Below are positions 8,467-16,828 of a stretch of 36,615 nucleotides of DNA, piece after piece; position 1 is the first letter of the stretch, and each line of letters begins with the position of its first letter. The DNA is taken from positions 1 through 36,615 of the forward strand of contig JAZTVX010000024.1 of assembly GCA_045635565.1 (NCBI GenBank), given 5' to 3'. The position numbers were made by a program, and so were the translations under genes. The stretch comes from RGIG4140 sp045635565 (GTDB lineage: Bacteria > Pseudomonadota > Alphaproteobacteria > CAAHEQ01 > UBA3637). The notes below the pieces were generated by a model that made no database searches, was not told the DNA's origin, and saw only the letters and a program-made list of their open reading frames with translations.

Positions 8467-9399
8467 ATGAGTGAAAATAAAAAAATGTGTGAATTTTTAT
8501 ATTTTGAAGAAAAAGACAATGCAATTTATTCAAAAGAAACCGGTCAAAAAGTGGTTGATATCAATGATGAAACGCATATTTATGAATATCAGGATACTGG
8601 TTTGCTAAAAGTCAGCACGCCAGATGCGTGTGTATTATACGATTATCGGGGAAATTTACTGCCACATTTTGAAAACGGAGGTAAATTTATTCGTTTTGGA
8701 CGATTTAATAGTTCATTTTATACTGTGAAAACATCTGAAGGAGAACAATCATATCTTATACCATGTATCAGACGAGGCTCTTTTGTAATTGAGAGTGATG
8801 AGAAAGCAGGTCAATGTGTTGTTTCAACGGTAAAAGGTAAGAAAATAGGAAGCGGTGTTGATTTTAATTTTTATCAACCAAATCCTTTACGTTTATATAT
8901 TGGTATTAAAAATAAAGATGATATGTGGACTGTTTATGATGAAAAAGGTATTCCTGAACCGAAAATGACAAATGTTCGTTGGGTGGGATGCCATAGTTCC
9001 ACAGATTCTTTTGAAATTCGTAAAAATTTGTATTCTGATTATGAAACTGTATTAACAAGACGACAAAATCGCAATCGTCGGGCTACTTACTCAATATGTG
9101 CCGCTTTGGTTTGTTTAGGTGCTTTATGGGTAAGTCGGTCGTGTCAGAAAGAAGAACAGCAATTGAATGAATTTGCACAACAAGACGCGACATATTTAGG
9201 TGTGTCAGATGGTGTTTTGTTGTTTGATACGGATGGTGATAAGGAAACGGCTGAATTAGGTGCTGATTTACACCGAAAATCTCGGACTAAAATTATGGGT
9301 AAAATGTATAAGCAGGAAGGTCAATGTCGCAAAATTACTCATTGGTGCGACATAACCGGATTGTCCATTCGTTCTTTTGATAAAGTGAATGAAAATTAA
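8467..9399 (+). CDS. Uncharacterised single-pass membrane protein, paralogue 1 of 3
   Basis: I do not recognise this family. Residues 1-205 form a hydrophilic, beta-rich part with a motif resembling WG repeats (MWTVYDEKGIPEP) and the blocks LYDYRGNLLPHFENG and IPCIRRGSFVIE shared with the next gene. A basic stretch (RRQNRNRR) precedes one membrane segment (about 206-223), so the N-terminal part should be cytosolic and the last 85 residues periplasmic. That tail has a cysteine just after the membrane (C226), an acidic DTDGD loop and a C-x6-C pair (C287, C294) that could form a disulfide. The ATG at 8467 stands 9 bases after AAGGA; an ATG at 8461 is too close to it. It is the first gene of a three-gene run with its own promoter. 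Confidence 0.7.
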   Translation: MSENKKMCEFLYFEEKDNAIYSKETGQKVVDINDETHIYEYQDTGLLKVSTPDACVLYDYRGNLLPHFENGGKFIRFGRFNSSFYTVKTSEGEQSYLIPCIRRGSFVIESDEKAGQCVVSTVKGKKIGSGVDFNFYQPNPLRLYIGIKNKDDMWTVYDEKGIPEPKMTNVRWVGCHSSTDSFEIRKNLYSDYETVLTRRQNRNRRATYSICAALVCLGALWVSRSCQKEEQQLNEFAQQDATYLGVSDGVLLFDTDGDKETAELGADLHRKSRTKIMGKMYKQEGQCRKITHWCDITGLSIRSFDKVNEN

Positions 9400-9419
9400 A
9401 TATTGAAAAGGATTTATAA

Positions 9420-10355
9420 ATGACAATAATACCTAATGAAGATGAATTTTTTTATTTTAGACAGATTGGTGATGTAATTGTTTCAAAAGCAACAGGGAGA
9501 ATTATCACAAAATTAGATGAAAATACATTTGTTGAAGAAAATGCAGAAAACGGCTTATTAGTCGTTAAAAATGCAGACAAAAGTGTTGTGTGCGATTATC
9601 GGGGTGAGTTGTTGTCCCATTTTGAAAATGGTGCTTCATTTAAGGAATTTAGTCGTGAATGTGTTGAAACACGCCATTATGTTGTAAAGACAGAAGAAGG
9701 CGAGAAAAGATGTCATATTCCATGTATCAGACGAGATGATTTTGTTATTGAATATGATGAAAAATCACAACAATATGCATTTTCAACAACAAATGGAAAG
9801 CAATTTGCCATTGGTAAAGATTTTGAATTACGTAAAATAGATGAAGGTTTATTTATTGCTATTCAGGATGAAAAAGAACGATGGACAGTTTATAATGCAA
9901 AAGGCATTGTTGAACCTCAATTAAAAGACGTTGTCTGTGTACGTGTTTATGAAGAAAATAAGTTCCATGTTCGTCGAACACCTGATTCTTGTATGGAACC
10001 TGCTTTGACAAAACAACAAACACGTCGCAGAAATGTGAAATGGGGAACGTTGATTGGGTTGCTTTCGTTGGCAGTCGTTGTGGGTGGCAAGGGTTGTCAG
10101 GCATATATGGATGAATTGCGTGCAATTCGTCAGCAAGAAGCAACATACTTAGGTGTATCCGATAGTGTTTTATTATTTGATACGGACGGTAATCATGCAA
10201 CGATTGAATTAGGTGTGTCTTTGACAGATAAAAAAGATAAAGTTCGTGTTTTGGGAAGCCTGTTTCAGCAGGAAGGACAATGTCGCAAAGTGGCTCAATG
10301 GTGTGATATGACAGGATTGGCGACAGCTTATTTTGAAAAGGTGAATTCGAACTAA
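9420..10355 (+). CDS. Uncharacterised single-pass membrane protein, paralogue 2 of 3
   Basis: This is clearly homologous to the preceding gene along its whole length and in the same order: CDYRGELLSHFENG, HIPCIRRDDFVIE, the WG-like RWTVYNAKGIVEPQ, a basic stretch (QQTRRR), one membrane segment (about residues 207-223), a cysteine immediately after it (C226), ATYLGVSDSVLLFDTDG and the C-x6-C pair (C288, C295). Membrane and cysteine positions fall within a residue or two of paralogue 1, showing that this architecture is under constraint. AAAAGGA lies 7 bases before the ATG, and 20 bases separate it from paralogue 1. The role is unknown. The topology suggests a link between a cytosolic sensor or scaffold domain and a small periplasmic domain, but that is inference. 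Confidence 0.7.
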   Translation: MTIIPNEDEFFYFRQIGDVIVSKATGRIITKLDENTFVEENAENGLLVVKNADKSVVCDYRGELLSHFENGASFKEFSRECVETRHYVVKTEEGEKRCHIPCIRRDDFVIEYDEKSQQYAFSTTNGKQFAIGKDFELRKIDEGLFIAIQDEKERWTVYNAKGIVEPQLKDVVCVRVYEENKFHVRRTPDSCMEPALTKQQTRRRNVKWGTLIGLLSLAVVVGGKGCQAYMDELRAIRQQEATYLGVSDSVLLFDTDGNHATIELGVSLTDKKDKVRVLGSLFQQEGQCRKVAQWCDMTGLATAYFEKVNSN

Positions 10356-10371
10356 AAAGATAGGAATTAAC

Positions 10372-11232
10372 ATGTTTGGAACAGATAAAAATTTTGAAAT
10401 TATTGGTACGGAAGTCTATCATAAATTAACAAATAAACTGATTGTTGATTTGGGAAAAAACGGGGCTGCGTTAGAAACACCCATGTGTTTGTTGGTACGT
10501 ACATCAGATCAATCCAAGAATTATGATATGGCGTTTGATTGCGATGGCCATCCGTTGCCGGCAACCGGACAGAAAGATTGTTTGGGTGTGTTCCCGTGTG
10601 ATAAAAAATATCAGATTATTCATTCGGACGGAAGTGTCGAAAACCACTATTTCCCGATTGTGCGAACATCGTCGTTTAATATTAAACATGATGGGACAGA
10701 ATATTCATTTTTAACAAAATTGAATAAGTTATTTGCTAACGGAACAGATTATTGTATTTTTTCGGTTGGTTTACGGGATTATGTTGCTGTTTATCATGAA
10801 TGTGAGCCTCAATCAAAAACGTTGATGGGTTTAAAAGAAAGTAAACGTTGGACATTGTATAATGCACAGGGGTATGCTGTACCTCAAGCACAAAACGTCC
10901 GTTCAATTCGGTTGGTTAATAATCGATTTTTTGTTGAAGATGAGGAATATAATATGAACGAAGTATGTGTTCCTTTTAGTGAAGAATCTTATATGGCTAA
11001 ACGGTTGGGTTGTTTGTTTGCAACAGTTGTTACATGTGCTTCATGGATAGCAATAGCACAGTTAACCAGATGTTCGGTTGACGAAGTATCCGTTAATCAG
11101 GAAATACCGACATGTTCTGGTTTGATTGATGATGAAAAACATGAAGTGAAACCAACATCAAAACCCCAACCGGTAAAAATTACAACAGATAACGTTCTGT
11201 CTCAACAACGTCAGCAACATGTTTATCAATAG
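10372..11232 (+). CDS. Uncharacterised single-pass membrane protein, divergent paralogue 3 of 3
   Basis: The N-terminal part matches paralogues 1 and 2 more weakly: CDGHPLPATG in the place of YRGELLSHF, YFPIVRTSSFNI in the place of CHIPCIRRDDFVI, and a good WG-like copy, RWTLYNAQGYAVPQ. One membrane segment follows (about residues 212-230) with a nearby cysteine (C234). The periplasmic tail is different: the DTDG loop and C-x6-C pair are missing and are replaced by about 50 low-complexity, K/P/Q-rich residues ending in QQRQQHVYQ. It is 16 bases downstream of paralogue 2 and likely in the same transcript. Its stop lies only 7 bases from the stop of the convergent metallopeptidase gene, leaving no room for a terminator. 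Function unknown. Confidence 0.68.
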   Translation: MFGTDKNFEIIGTEVYHKLTNKLIVDLGKNGAALETPMCLLVRTSDQSKNYDMAFDCDGHPLPATGQKDCLGVFPCDKKYQIIHSDGSVENHYFPIVRTSSFNIKHDGTEYSFLTKLNKLFANGTDYCIFSVGLRDYVAVYHECEPQSKTLMGLKESKRWTLYNAQGYAVPQAQNVRSIRLVNNRFFVEDEEYNMNEVCVPFSEESYMAKRLGCLFATVVTCASWIAIAQLTRCSVDEVSVNQEIPTCSGLIDDEKHEVKPTSKPQPVKITTDNVLSQQRQQHVYQ

Positions 11233-11239
11233 TGCTTTT

Positions 11240-11917
11240 TTATTCAATAGATTGAATGGTTTTACCGTTTTTGCGTAACCAGATTTGAGCATCGGCTTGT
11301 CTGACGTTGAGTTGAGAAACCACAGCCCAAAATTTTGGACTGTGGTTCATTTCTTTTAAATGTGCCACTTCATGTGCAATGACATAGTCGATAACATCAA
11401 TCGGAGCAAAAACTAATTTCCAACATAAGTTTATATTGTTTAAAGAAGAACAACTTCCCCATCGGGAAGATGAATTTTTAAGTGTTATTCTTTGAATTGT
11501 TACCTGTAATTGTGATGCCATTTGTAAGGCTTTTGATTGTGCATATCGGTAAAATTCTTCTTTGGCATAAGTTGTAATGCGTCGATGTAAAAAATCACTT
11601 TCACCTCCGACAATTATTTGATTGTTGTGTGTCATAATGCCTTTTTTATGAAGAGGATTGTGGTAAATGAGATAATTTTTACCAAGTATGGATACGACAT
11701 CATTATTTTTAAATCGCATAGTTGTAATGGCACTGTTTATGTGTTTTTCAATCCATGTGATGTGTTGTAGGGCAAAAGATACAGCATCTTTTTCCGAACA
11801 AAATATAGGAGCCGTTAAAATTAAATGACCTTGTTTATCAAAACGTAGCCGAATACTTTTTAATGTTGTTTTTTTTTCAAAAAAAGCAAAATAGGGACCG
11901 ATTGTAATTTTTTTCAT
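11240..11917 (-). CDS. YgjP/DUF45-type zinc metallopeptidase
   Basis: A 225-residue predicted zinc-dependent metallopeptidase of the YgjP/WLM group. The diagnostic HExxH helix is VIAHEVAHLKEMNHS (H182, E183, H186, with H192 as the probable third ligand), preceded by the family signature SRWGSCS (151-157) and NLCWKLVFAP. The N-terminal half (KSIRLRFDKQGHLILTAP) is the usual beta-rich region. No signal peptide or membrane segment is visible, so it should be cytosolic. The natural substrate of this family is not well established. It is transcribed toward the paralogue trio, with only 7 bases between the stop codons, and divergently from the small membrane protein at 11985. Confidence 0.88.
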   Translation of the reverse strand: MKKITIGPYFAFFEKKTTLKSIRLRFDKQGHLILTAPIFCSEKDAVSFALQHITWIEKHINSAITTMRFKNNDVVSILGKNYLIYHNPLHKKGIMTHNNQIIVGGESDFLHRRITTYAKEEFYRYAQSKALQMASQLQVTIQRITLKNSSSRWGSCSSLNNINLCWKLVFAPIDVIDYVIAHEVAHLKEMNHSPKFWAVVSQLNVRQADAQIWLRKNGKTIQSIE

Positions 11918-11984
11918 TGATTCATTTTTTTCTTCATTGTATAGTAAAACGTCATTATTATATCATAAATGAAAGGAAAAACAA

Positions 11985-12287
11985 ATGAGAAAGTTAATTA
12001 AATTTTGTACGTGGTTGATTGTACATATTATTGCTTTTGTTGTTGTTGCGTGGATTTTCTTGGGTATGACCCCAACTGAAACATATCAAAAATTTGTTTA
12101 TCGTATGCATAGTATTCGTTCAGGTACGTCAACATTTGCTTCTGATTTATCTAAAACGGGTGCCAGTATGGGTCGTGTTGCCAATCAACATTTAGGTGAG
12201 GCAGCAGAACGTATTGATGGTCGTGACCCGTATGAACGTCAAAATTCCATTATTGACCAAAAAGTTCGTAGTGATTTTGGTAAATAG
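11985..12287 (+). CDS. Small membrane protein of unknown function
   Basis: A 100-residue protein I do not recognise. Residues 9-27 form one strong membrane helix (LIVHIIAFVVVAWIFLG) after a short basic start (MRKLIK), so the N-terminus is probably inside and the 70-residue hydrophilic tail outside. The tail is rich in S, T, A and R with no cysteines and ends near DPYERQNSIIDQKVRSDFGK. AAAGGA precedes the ATG at good spacing. A strong terminator follows at 12304, so it is a single-gene unit and not part of the ATP synthase operon, although it stands right before it. Its transmembrane-plus-tail layout superficially recalls a stalk subunit, but I see no supporting motif. Confidence 0.65.
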   Translation: MRKLIKFCTWLIVHIIAFVVVAWIFLGMTPTETYQKFVYRMHSIRSGTSTFASDLSKTGASMGRVANQHLGEAAERIDGRDPYERQNSIIDQKVRSDFGK

Positions 12288-12303
12288 GTCAGATAATCAT
12301 TTT

Positions 12304-12335
12304 AAACCGGATTAGATGTCTTAATCCGGTTTTTC
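12304..12335 (+). terminator. Rho-independent terminator
   Basis: AAACCGGATTA (12304-12314), a 7-base loop, then TAATCCGGTTT running into TTTTC. The 11-bp stem and T-run end the small membrane-protein gene and insulate the ATP synthase operon downstream. Confidence 0.9.
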
Positions 12336-12446
12336 TTTTATCAGAATGATACGTGATAAAAAAAAGAAAAAAATGTAAAAAGCCTTGCAAAATAGAAGGC
12401 GATATGTTAGAAAAAAAACATTACATTTTAATAAGGGATAAAAAAC

Positions 12447-14264
12447 ATGACATCAGAAAATCAAACAGAAAACTTATTCACGATTGGTTCACCTCGCTAT
12501 GTGGAAGTTGAATCGGCTGTTGCATTAAATGAAAAACAGATGGATACGTTGCGTAAACGTTTGGAAAAAGTCTTAAAAACGGAACGATTTGTTTTGCAGT
12601 TAAAAGTGAATCCGGCTTTGTTGGGCGGGTTGTCGTTAAAGGTTGATTCGTTGTTGGTCGATGCTTCCGTTAAAGGGCAATTGCAATCTTTTGAAAAGGA
12701 AATTGCACAAAAGGTTTCATCGGCAGTTGATGTTACAAAAATTGCCGGTATTTTTTCTGATAGTGCTAAATCGTTTCAAGAAAAAACGGTTGTTTCGGAA
12801 GTTGGGGTCGTTTTGTCTGTTTCTGATGGTGTTGCTAAGGTTGAAGGTTTAAAATCCATTGCATCAGGTGAACGTGTTGTCTTTGAATCTGGTGCACAGG
12901 GTATGGCGTTAAATTTGAATCCGGATGGTGTTGATGTTGTTATTTTTAATGGCGCTGTTAATATTCGTGAACACGAAAAGGTTTCTCGTACGGGTATGAT
13001 GAATACGGTTCCGGTCGGTAAAGAATTGTTAGGTCGTGTTGTTAATCCGTTGGGTGAACCGTTGGATGGAAAGGAAGGTTTTGAACATTTGCCTCATAAT
13101 CCGGTTAATGCACCGGCACCGGGGATTGTGGAACGTTCGCCGGTTAATGTTCCTATTCAAACAGGGATTAAAGGGATTGATGCTCTTGTTCCGATTGGTC
13201 GGGGACAACGTGAATTGATTATCGGGGACAGACAAACCGGTAAAACAGCCATTATTTTAGATACGATTTTAAGTCAAAAAGAAACAAATGCTCGTGTCGA
13301 TGATAAAGATAAACTATTTTGTGTTTATGTTGCCATTGGTCAAAAACAATCTACTGTTCGAGATATTATGCGTATTTTGGAAGAACGAGGAGCCATGGAT
13401 TATACGGTTATCGTATCGGCAACAGCATCGGACAGTGCTGCCATGCAGTATCTTGCTCCATATGCCGGTTGTACGATTGGCGAATATTTCCGTGATAATG
13501 GTATGAACGCCATTGTTTTTTATGATGATTTATCTAAACATGCTGTTGCTTATCGTGAAATGTCTTTGTTGTTAAAACGACCGGCCGGGCGGGAAGCTTA
13601 TCCTGGTGATGTTTTCTATTTACATTCAAAATTATTGGAACGTGCTGCTCAAATGAGCGCTGAAAATGGTGGTGGTTCTTTAACGGCCTTGCCTGTTATT
13701 GAAACACAGGAAGGAGACGTATCTGCTTATATTCCGACAAATGTTATTTCCATTACAGATGGACAGATTTTCTTGGAAACGTCATTGTTCCATCAAGGTG
13801 TTCGACCGGCTATCAACGTGGGTCTGTCTGTCAGTCGTGTTGGTTCAGCTGCCCAAAGTAAGGCTATGAAAAAAGTTGCCGGTTCATTGAAGTTGGATTT
13901 GGCACAGTATCGTGAAGTTATGTCGTTTTCTCAGTTTGCATCCGATTTGGATCCGGCAACACAGGCCTTGTTGAATCGAGGGGCTCGTCTGACAGAAATT
14001 ATGAAACAAAAACAATATAGACCATATTCTATGGCACAGGAAGTTGTCTCAATTTGTGCCGGTGTCAGTGGCTTGCTTGATGAAGTTTCGATTGATAAAG
14101 TATCTGTTTTTGAACAAAAATTACAAGATAAAGTTGCTTCGGATTATCCGGAAATACTTGAAAGCATTACGACAACACGTGAATTAAAAGACGATGTGAA
14201 AGAAAAATTGCACGCAGTTGTTAAATTGGTTGTGCAGGAAATGACGGGAAATACAGGTAAATGA
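12447..14264 (+). CDS. atpA: F1-ATPase alpha subunit fused to a delta (OSCP) C-terminal domain
   Basis: At 605 residues this is about 95 longer than a usual alpha. Residues 18-86 align almost without gaps to the C-terminal domain of delta/OSCP: ESAVALNEKQMDTL matches the LSE-x-Q-L start, LKVNPALLGGL the ID-x-S-x-x-G strand, and LLVDASVKGQL the end seen in E. coli AtpH (MVIDGSVRGRL). Alpha begins near residue 92 (VDVTKIAGIF, then VVLSVSDGVAKVEG), with Walker A GDRQTGKT (260-267), GREAYPGDVFYLHSKLLERA and the arginine-finger region SVSRVG (R464). No in-frame ATG lies between codons 32 and 153 and no GTG/TTG between codons 79 and 123, so the fusion appears obligatory. AAGGGA precedes the ATG; a weak promoter (TTGCAA-N17-TAGAAA) sits at 12385. 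It overlaps atpG by 4 bases. Confidence 0.95.
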   Translation: MTSENQTENLFTIGSPRYVEVESAVALNEKQMDTLRKRLEKVLKTERFVLQLKVNPALLGGLSLKVDSLLVDASVKGQLQSFEKEIAQKVSSAVDVTKIAGIFSDSAKSFQEKTVVSEVGVVLSVSDGVAKVEGLKSIASGERVVFESGAQGMALNLNPDGVDVVIFNGAVNIREHEKVSRTGMMNTVPVGKELLGRVVNPLGEPLDGKEGFEHLPHNPVNAPAPGIVERSPVNVPIQTGIKGIDALVPIGRGQRELIIGDRQTGKTAIILDTILSQKETNARVDDKDKLFCVYVAIGQKQSTVRDIMRILEERGAMDYTVIVSATASDSAAMQYLAPYAGCTIGEYFRDNGMNAIVFYDDLSKHAVAYREMSLLLKRPAGREAYPGDVFYLHSKLLERAAQMSAENGGGSLTALPVIETQEGDVSAYIPTNVISITDGQIFLETSLFHQGVRPAINVGLSVSRVGSAAQSKAMKKVAGSLKLDLAQYREVMSFSQFASDLDPATQALLNRGARLTEIMKQKQYRPYSMAQEVVSICAGVSGLLDEVSIDKVSVFEQKLQDKVASDYPEILESITTTRELKDDVKEKLHAVVKLVVQEMTGNTGK

Positions 14265-15355
14265 GTTCATTAAAAAAGATATCCGAACGTATTAAGACGA
14301 TTAAGTCAACGTATCAGGTAACATCATCAATGAAAGTTGTTGCTGTTTCACGATTACGCAAATTGCATGATACATTTTTAAAAACATCTTCTTATATCGA
14401 TGAAATGAATCGGATGATACGTCGTTTAATACGTAGTGCGACGGTTCGTCAGGAAAATTTATTATGGGAAGGTAGTACAGAAGTCTTACCGTTGCCTCCT
14501 TTATTAAAAGGAAATGGGAAAGATGAACGCTATATCGTTGTTGTTGTAACATCTGATGACGGATTAAGTGGTTCGTCTAACGTTCAAGTTGTTAAGAAGG
14601 CACAAGAAGTTGTTACGCATCTGAAAAAGGAAGGTAAAAAGATAACGGTATTTGGTTTTGGCACAAAAGGAGCAGATATGCTGAAACGTATTTATGCTGA
14701 TGACAGTGCCGTTCGTATTATGTCAATTAAACGTAAAATTTCAAACAAAGGTGAAACGTATTTAGATGCTGAACGTTTGTCTGTTGATTTAATTGAAGCC
14801 TTTTATCAAGACAGATATGATGTTTGCTTGTTTGTATATAATGAATTTAAGTCGGTTGTTTCTCAAAGTCCAACGATTGACCAATTGATTCCCAGTAAAA
14901 TGTTTTCGGGTCGGAATCCATGGCAATTTATAATTGATACAAATGATGCTGCTTATATTTCACGGGATGCATTAGGGCAAAAGAAATATGCTTTAAAACA
15001 ATCAACTTTCTTAAAAGCATATGGAGGAGTTGATATGTTTTCACCTATGGGAGCGTTAGATGTTGATTTGTTAAAGCCGGCAACCCGTCCTGTCGATTCT
15101 TATGACTATGAAGGTGGTGATTTGGGTATCTTGGAACGTGTTTTACCTCAATATTTAACGGCTTATATGAATCGTATTTTATTGGAAACAGATGTTGCAG
15201 ATAATGCAGCCCGTTTGATGGCTATGGATAACGCAACCCGGAATGCCGAAGACATGCTTAAAATAATGCAAAAAGTTTATCGACGTACACGGCAATCAAA
15301 AATTACCACGGATATTACAGAAGTTGTGTCAGGGGCAATGGCTCAACAACAATAA
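14261..15355 (+). CDS. atpG: F1-ATPase gamma subunit, enlarged
   Basis: The central rotor shaft. The N-terminal helix (SSLKKISERIKTIKSTYQVTSSMKVV) and the C-terminal helix (ITTDITEVVSGAMA) are canonical. It has 364 residues against the usual 285-295. Most of the excess lies between PTIDQLIPS (204-212) and DLGILERVLPQYL (287-299), where about 74 residues replace roughly 30. The normally conserved SDRGLCGG block reads SDDGLSGSS here (98-106), losing the arginine and cysteine. It overlaps atpA by 4 bases (ATGA) and is followed by atpD after 15 bases, so it belongs to the F1 operon. The insertion is in the globular part of gamma, on the side facing the c-ring and epsilon in known structures; its role is unknown. 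Confidence 0.93.
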   Translation: MSSLKKISERIKTIKSTYQVTSSMKVVAVSRLRKLHDTFLKTSSYIDEMNRMIRRLIRSATVRQENLLWEGSTEVLPLPPLLKGNGKDERYIVVVVTSDDGLSGSSNVQVVKKAQEVVTHLKKEGKKITVFGFGTKGADMLKRIYADDSAVRIMSIKRKISNKGETYLDAERLSVDLIEAFYQDRYDVCLFVYNEFKSVVSQSPTIDQLIPSKMFSGRNPWQFIIDTNDAAYISRDALGQKKYALKQSTFLKAYGGVDMFSPMGALDVDLLKPATRPVDSYDYEGGDLGILERVLPQYLTAYMNRILLETDVADNAARLMAMDNATRNAEDMLKIMQKVYRRTRQSKITTDITEVVSGAMAQQQ

Positions 15356-15370
15356 CAAAAAGGACAGAAT

Positions 15371-16828
15371 ATGACAAAAAATACATCAAAATACATATCA
15401 GAAGGAAAAATCAATCGTATCACCGGTTCAGTTGTTGATGTTGCGTTTGATGAAAAAGATTTGCCTAAAATTTATGATGCTTTGGAAACTCATATCGGAG
15501 ACAGACGATTGGTTTTGGAGGTTGAACAATTATTGGCAGACAACGTTGTTCGTTGTTTAGCTATGGCTGATACAGATGGTTTGGAACGGTCTGCTCCCGT
15601 TTACAATACGGGAAAACCGATTTCTGTTCCGGTTGGTACCGCAACATTAGGTCGCATTATGAATGTGACAGGTGATGCAATGGATAACCGTGGCGAAATT
15701 AAAACGGAGACGTATGATAGTATTCATAAAAGTCCGCCGACATTTATGGAACAGGCTCCCAATACGGAAATATTGGAAACAGGTATTAAAGTCATTGACT
15801 TATTGTGTCCATATCCTAAAGGTGGTAAAATCGGTTTGTTTGGTGGGGCAGGTGTCGGTAAGACGGTTATCATTATGGAATTGATTAACAATATTGCCAA
15901 AATGCATGGCGGTTATTCGGTATTTACCGGTGTTGGAGAACGTTCTCGAGAAGGGAATGATTTGTATCGTGAAATGATTGAATCGGGTGTTATTGATTTG
16001 AATGGTGATAAATCTAAGGCTGCTCTTGTGTATGGTCAAATGAACGAAGCACCAGGGGCTCGGGCTCGAGTGGCTTTGACAGGTTTGACCGTTGCTGAAT
16101 ATTTTCGGGATAATATGGCACAAGACGTTTTGTTGTTTATTGATAATATTTTCCGTTTCACACAAGCCGGTTCGGAAGTTTCTTCATTATTAGGACGTAT
16201 GCCGTCGGCAGTGGGATACCAACCGACATTGGCAACGGATATGGGGGCTTTGCAAGAACGAATTACTTCAACGCGTAAAGGATCAATTACGTCTATTCAA
16301 GCTGTTTATGTTCCAGCTGATGACTTGACCGATCCGGCACCGGCGACGACGTTCTCGCACTTGGATGCTACAACGGTTTTGTCTCGTCAAATTGCAGAGC
16401 AGGGATTATATCCGGCGGTTGACCCATTGGACTCGACTTCTCGGCTATTAGACCCACAGTTGGTTGGCGAACGGCATTATGAAGTTGCATCGGAAGTTGT
16501 GCGTGTTTTACAAGTTTATAAGTCCTTGCAAGATATTATTGCCATTTTAGGTATGGATGAGTTGTCAGATGAAGATAAATTGACGGTTGCTCGGGCTCGT
16601 AAATTACAACGATTCTTAACACAACCATTTACGGTTGGTGAAGTTTTTACGGGTCGTAAAGGTGTGACGGTTGATTTAAAAGATACAATTGAAGGATGTG
16701 CCGGTATTATTGCTGGAACATATGATGAAATACCGGAACAAGCCTTTTTTATGATTGGTAAAATTGAAGAAGCCGTTCAAAAAGCCAAAGAAATGCAAGC
16801 CACGGAAGGAAAAGTAAAAAATGCCTGA
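15371..16828 (+). CDS. atpD: F1-ATPase beta subunit
   Basis: The catalytic subunit. Walker A GGAGVGKT (158-165), the catalytic GERSREGND block (E190, R191), the LLFIDNIFRFTQAGSEVS Walker B region, and MDELSDEDKL, a variant of the DELSEED lever loop that contacts gamma, are all present. The length is 485 residues, slightly above the usual 460-475, with an N-terminal extension of about 10 residues before KINRITGSVVDV. AAGGA is well placed before the ATG. It overlaps atpC by 8 bases. All catalytic residues I can check are intact, so this F1 should be an active enzyme. Confidence 0.98.
   Translation: MTKNTSKYISEGKINRITGSVVDVAFDEKDLPKIYDALETHIGDRRLVLEVEQLLADNVVRCLAMADTDGLERSAPVYNTGKPISVPVGTATLGRIMNVTGDAMDNRGEIKTETYDSIHKSPPTFMEQAPNTEILETGIKVIDLLCPYPKGGKIGLFGGAGVGKTVIIMELINNIAKMHGGYSVFTGVGERSREGNDLYREMIESGVIDLNGDKSKAALVYGQMNEAPGARARVALTGLTVAEYFRDNMAQDVLLFIDNIFRFTQAGSEVSSLLGRMPSAVGYQPTLATDMGALQERITSTRKGSITSIQAVYVPADDLTDPAPATTFSHLDATTVLSRQIAEQGLYPAVDPLDSTSRLLDPQLVGERHYEVASEVVRVLQVYKSLQDIIAILGMDELSDEDKLTVARARKLQRFLTQPFTVGEVFTGRKGVTVDLKDTIEGCAGIIAGTYDEIPEQAFFMIGKIEEAVQKAKEMQATEGKVKNA

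Noticed and set aside
9859..10422. Open frame of 187 codons on the minus strand opposite paralogue 2
   Set aside because: It lies antisense to a gene with clear paralogues on both sides, has no ribosome binding site, and its composition (many His, Tyr, Pro) is that of a complement-strand shadow.
11985..12287. Small membrane protein as a hidden ATP synthase stalk or AtpI-like subunit
   Set aside because: It has one membrane helix and a short tail but no family motif, and a strong terminator separates it from atpA.
12681..14264. Separate alpha subunit made by internal initiation at TTG (codon 79)
   Set aside because: AAAGGG stands only 3 bases before this TTG, which is poor spacing, and the product would still contain the end of the delta domain. 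It cannot be fully excluded without protein data.
15800..16165. Minus-strand open frame of 121 codons inside atpD
   Set aside because: It is antisense to the strongly conserved catalytic core of beta, so it is a shadow.
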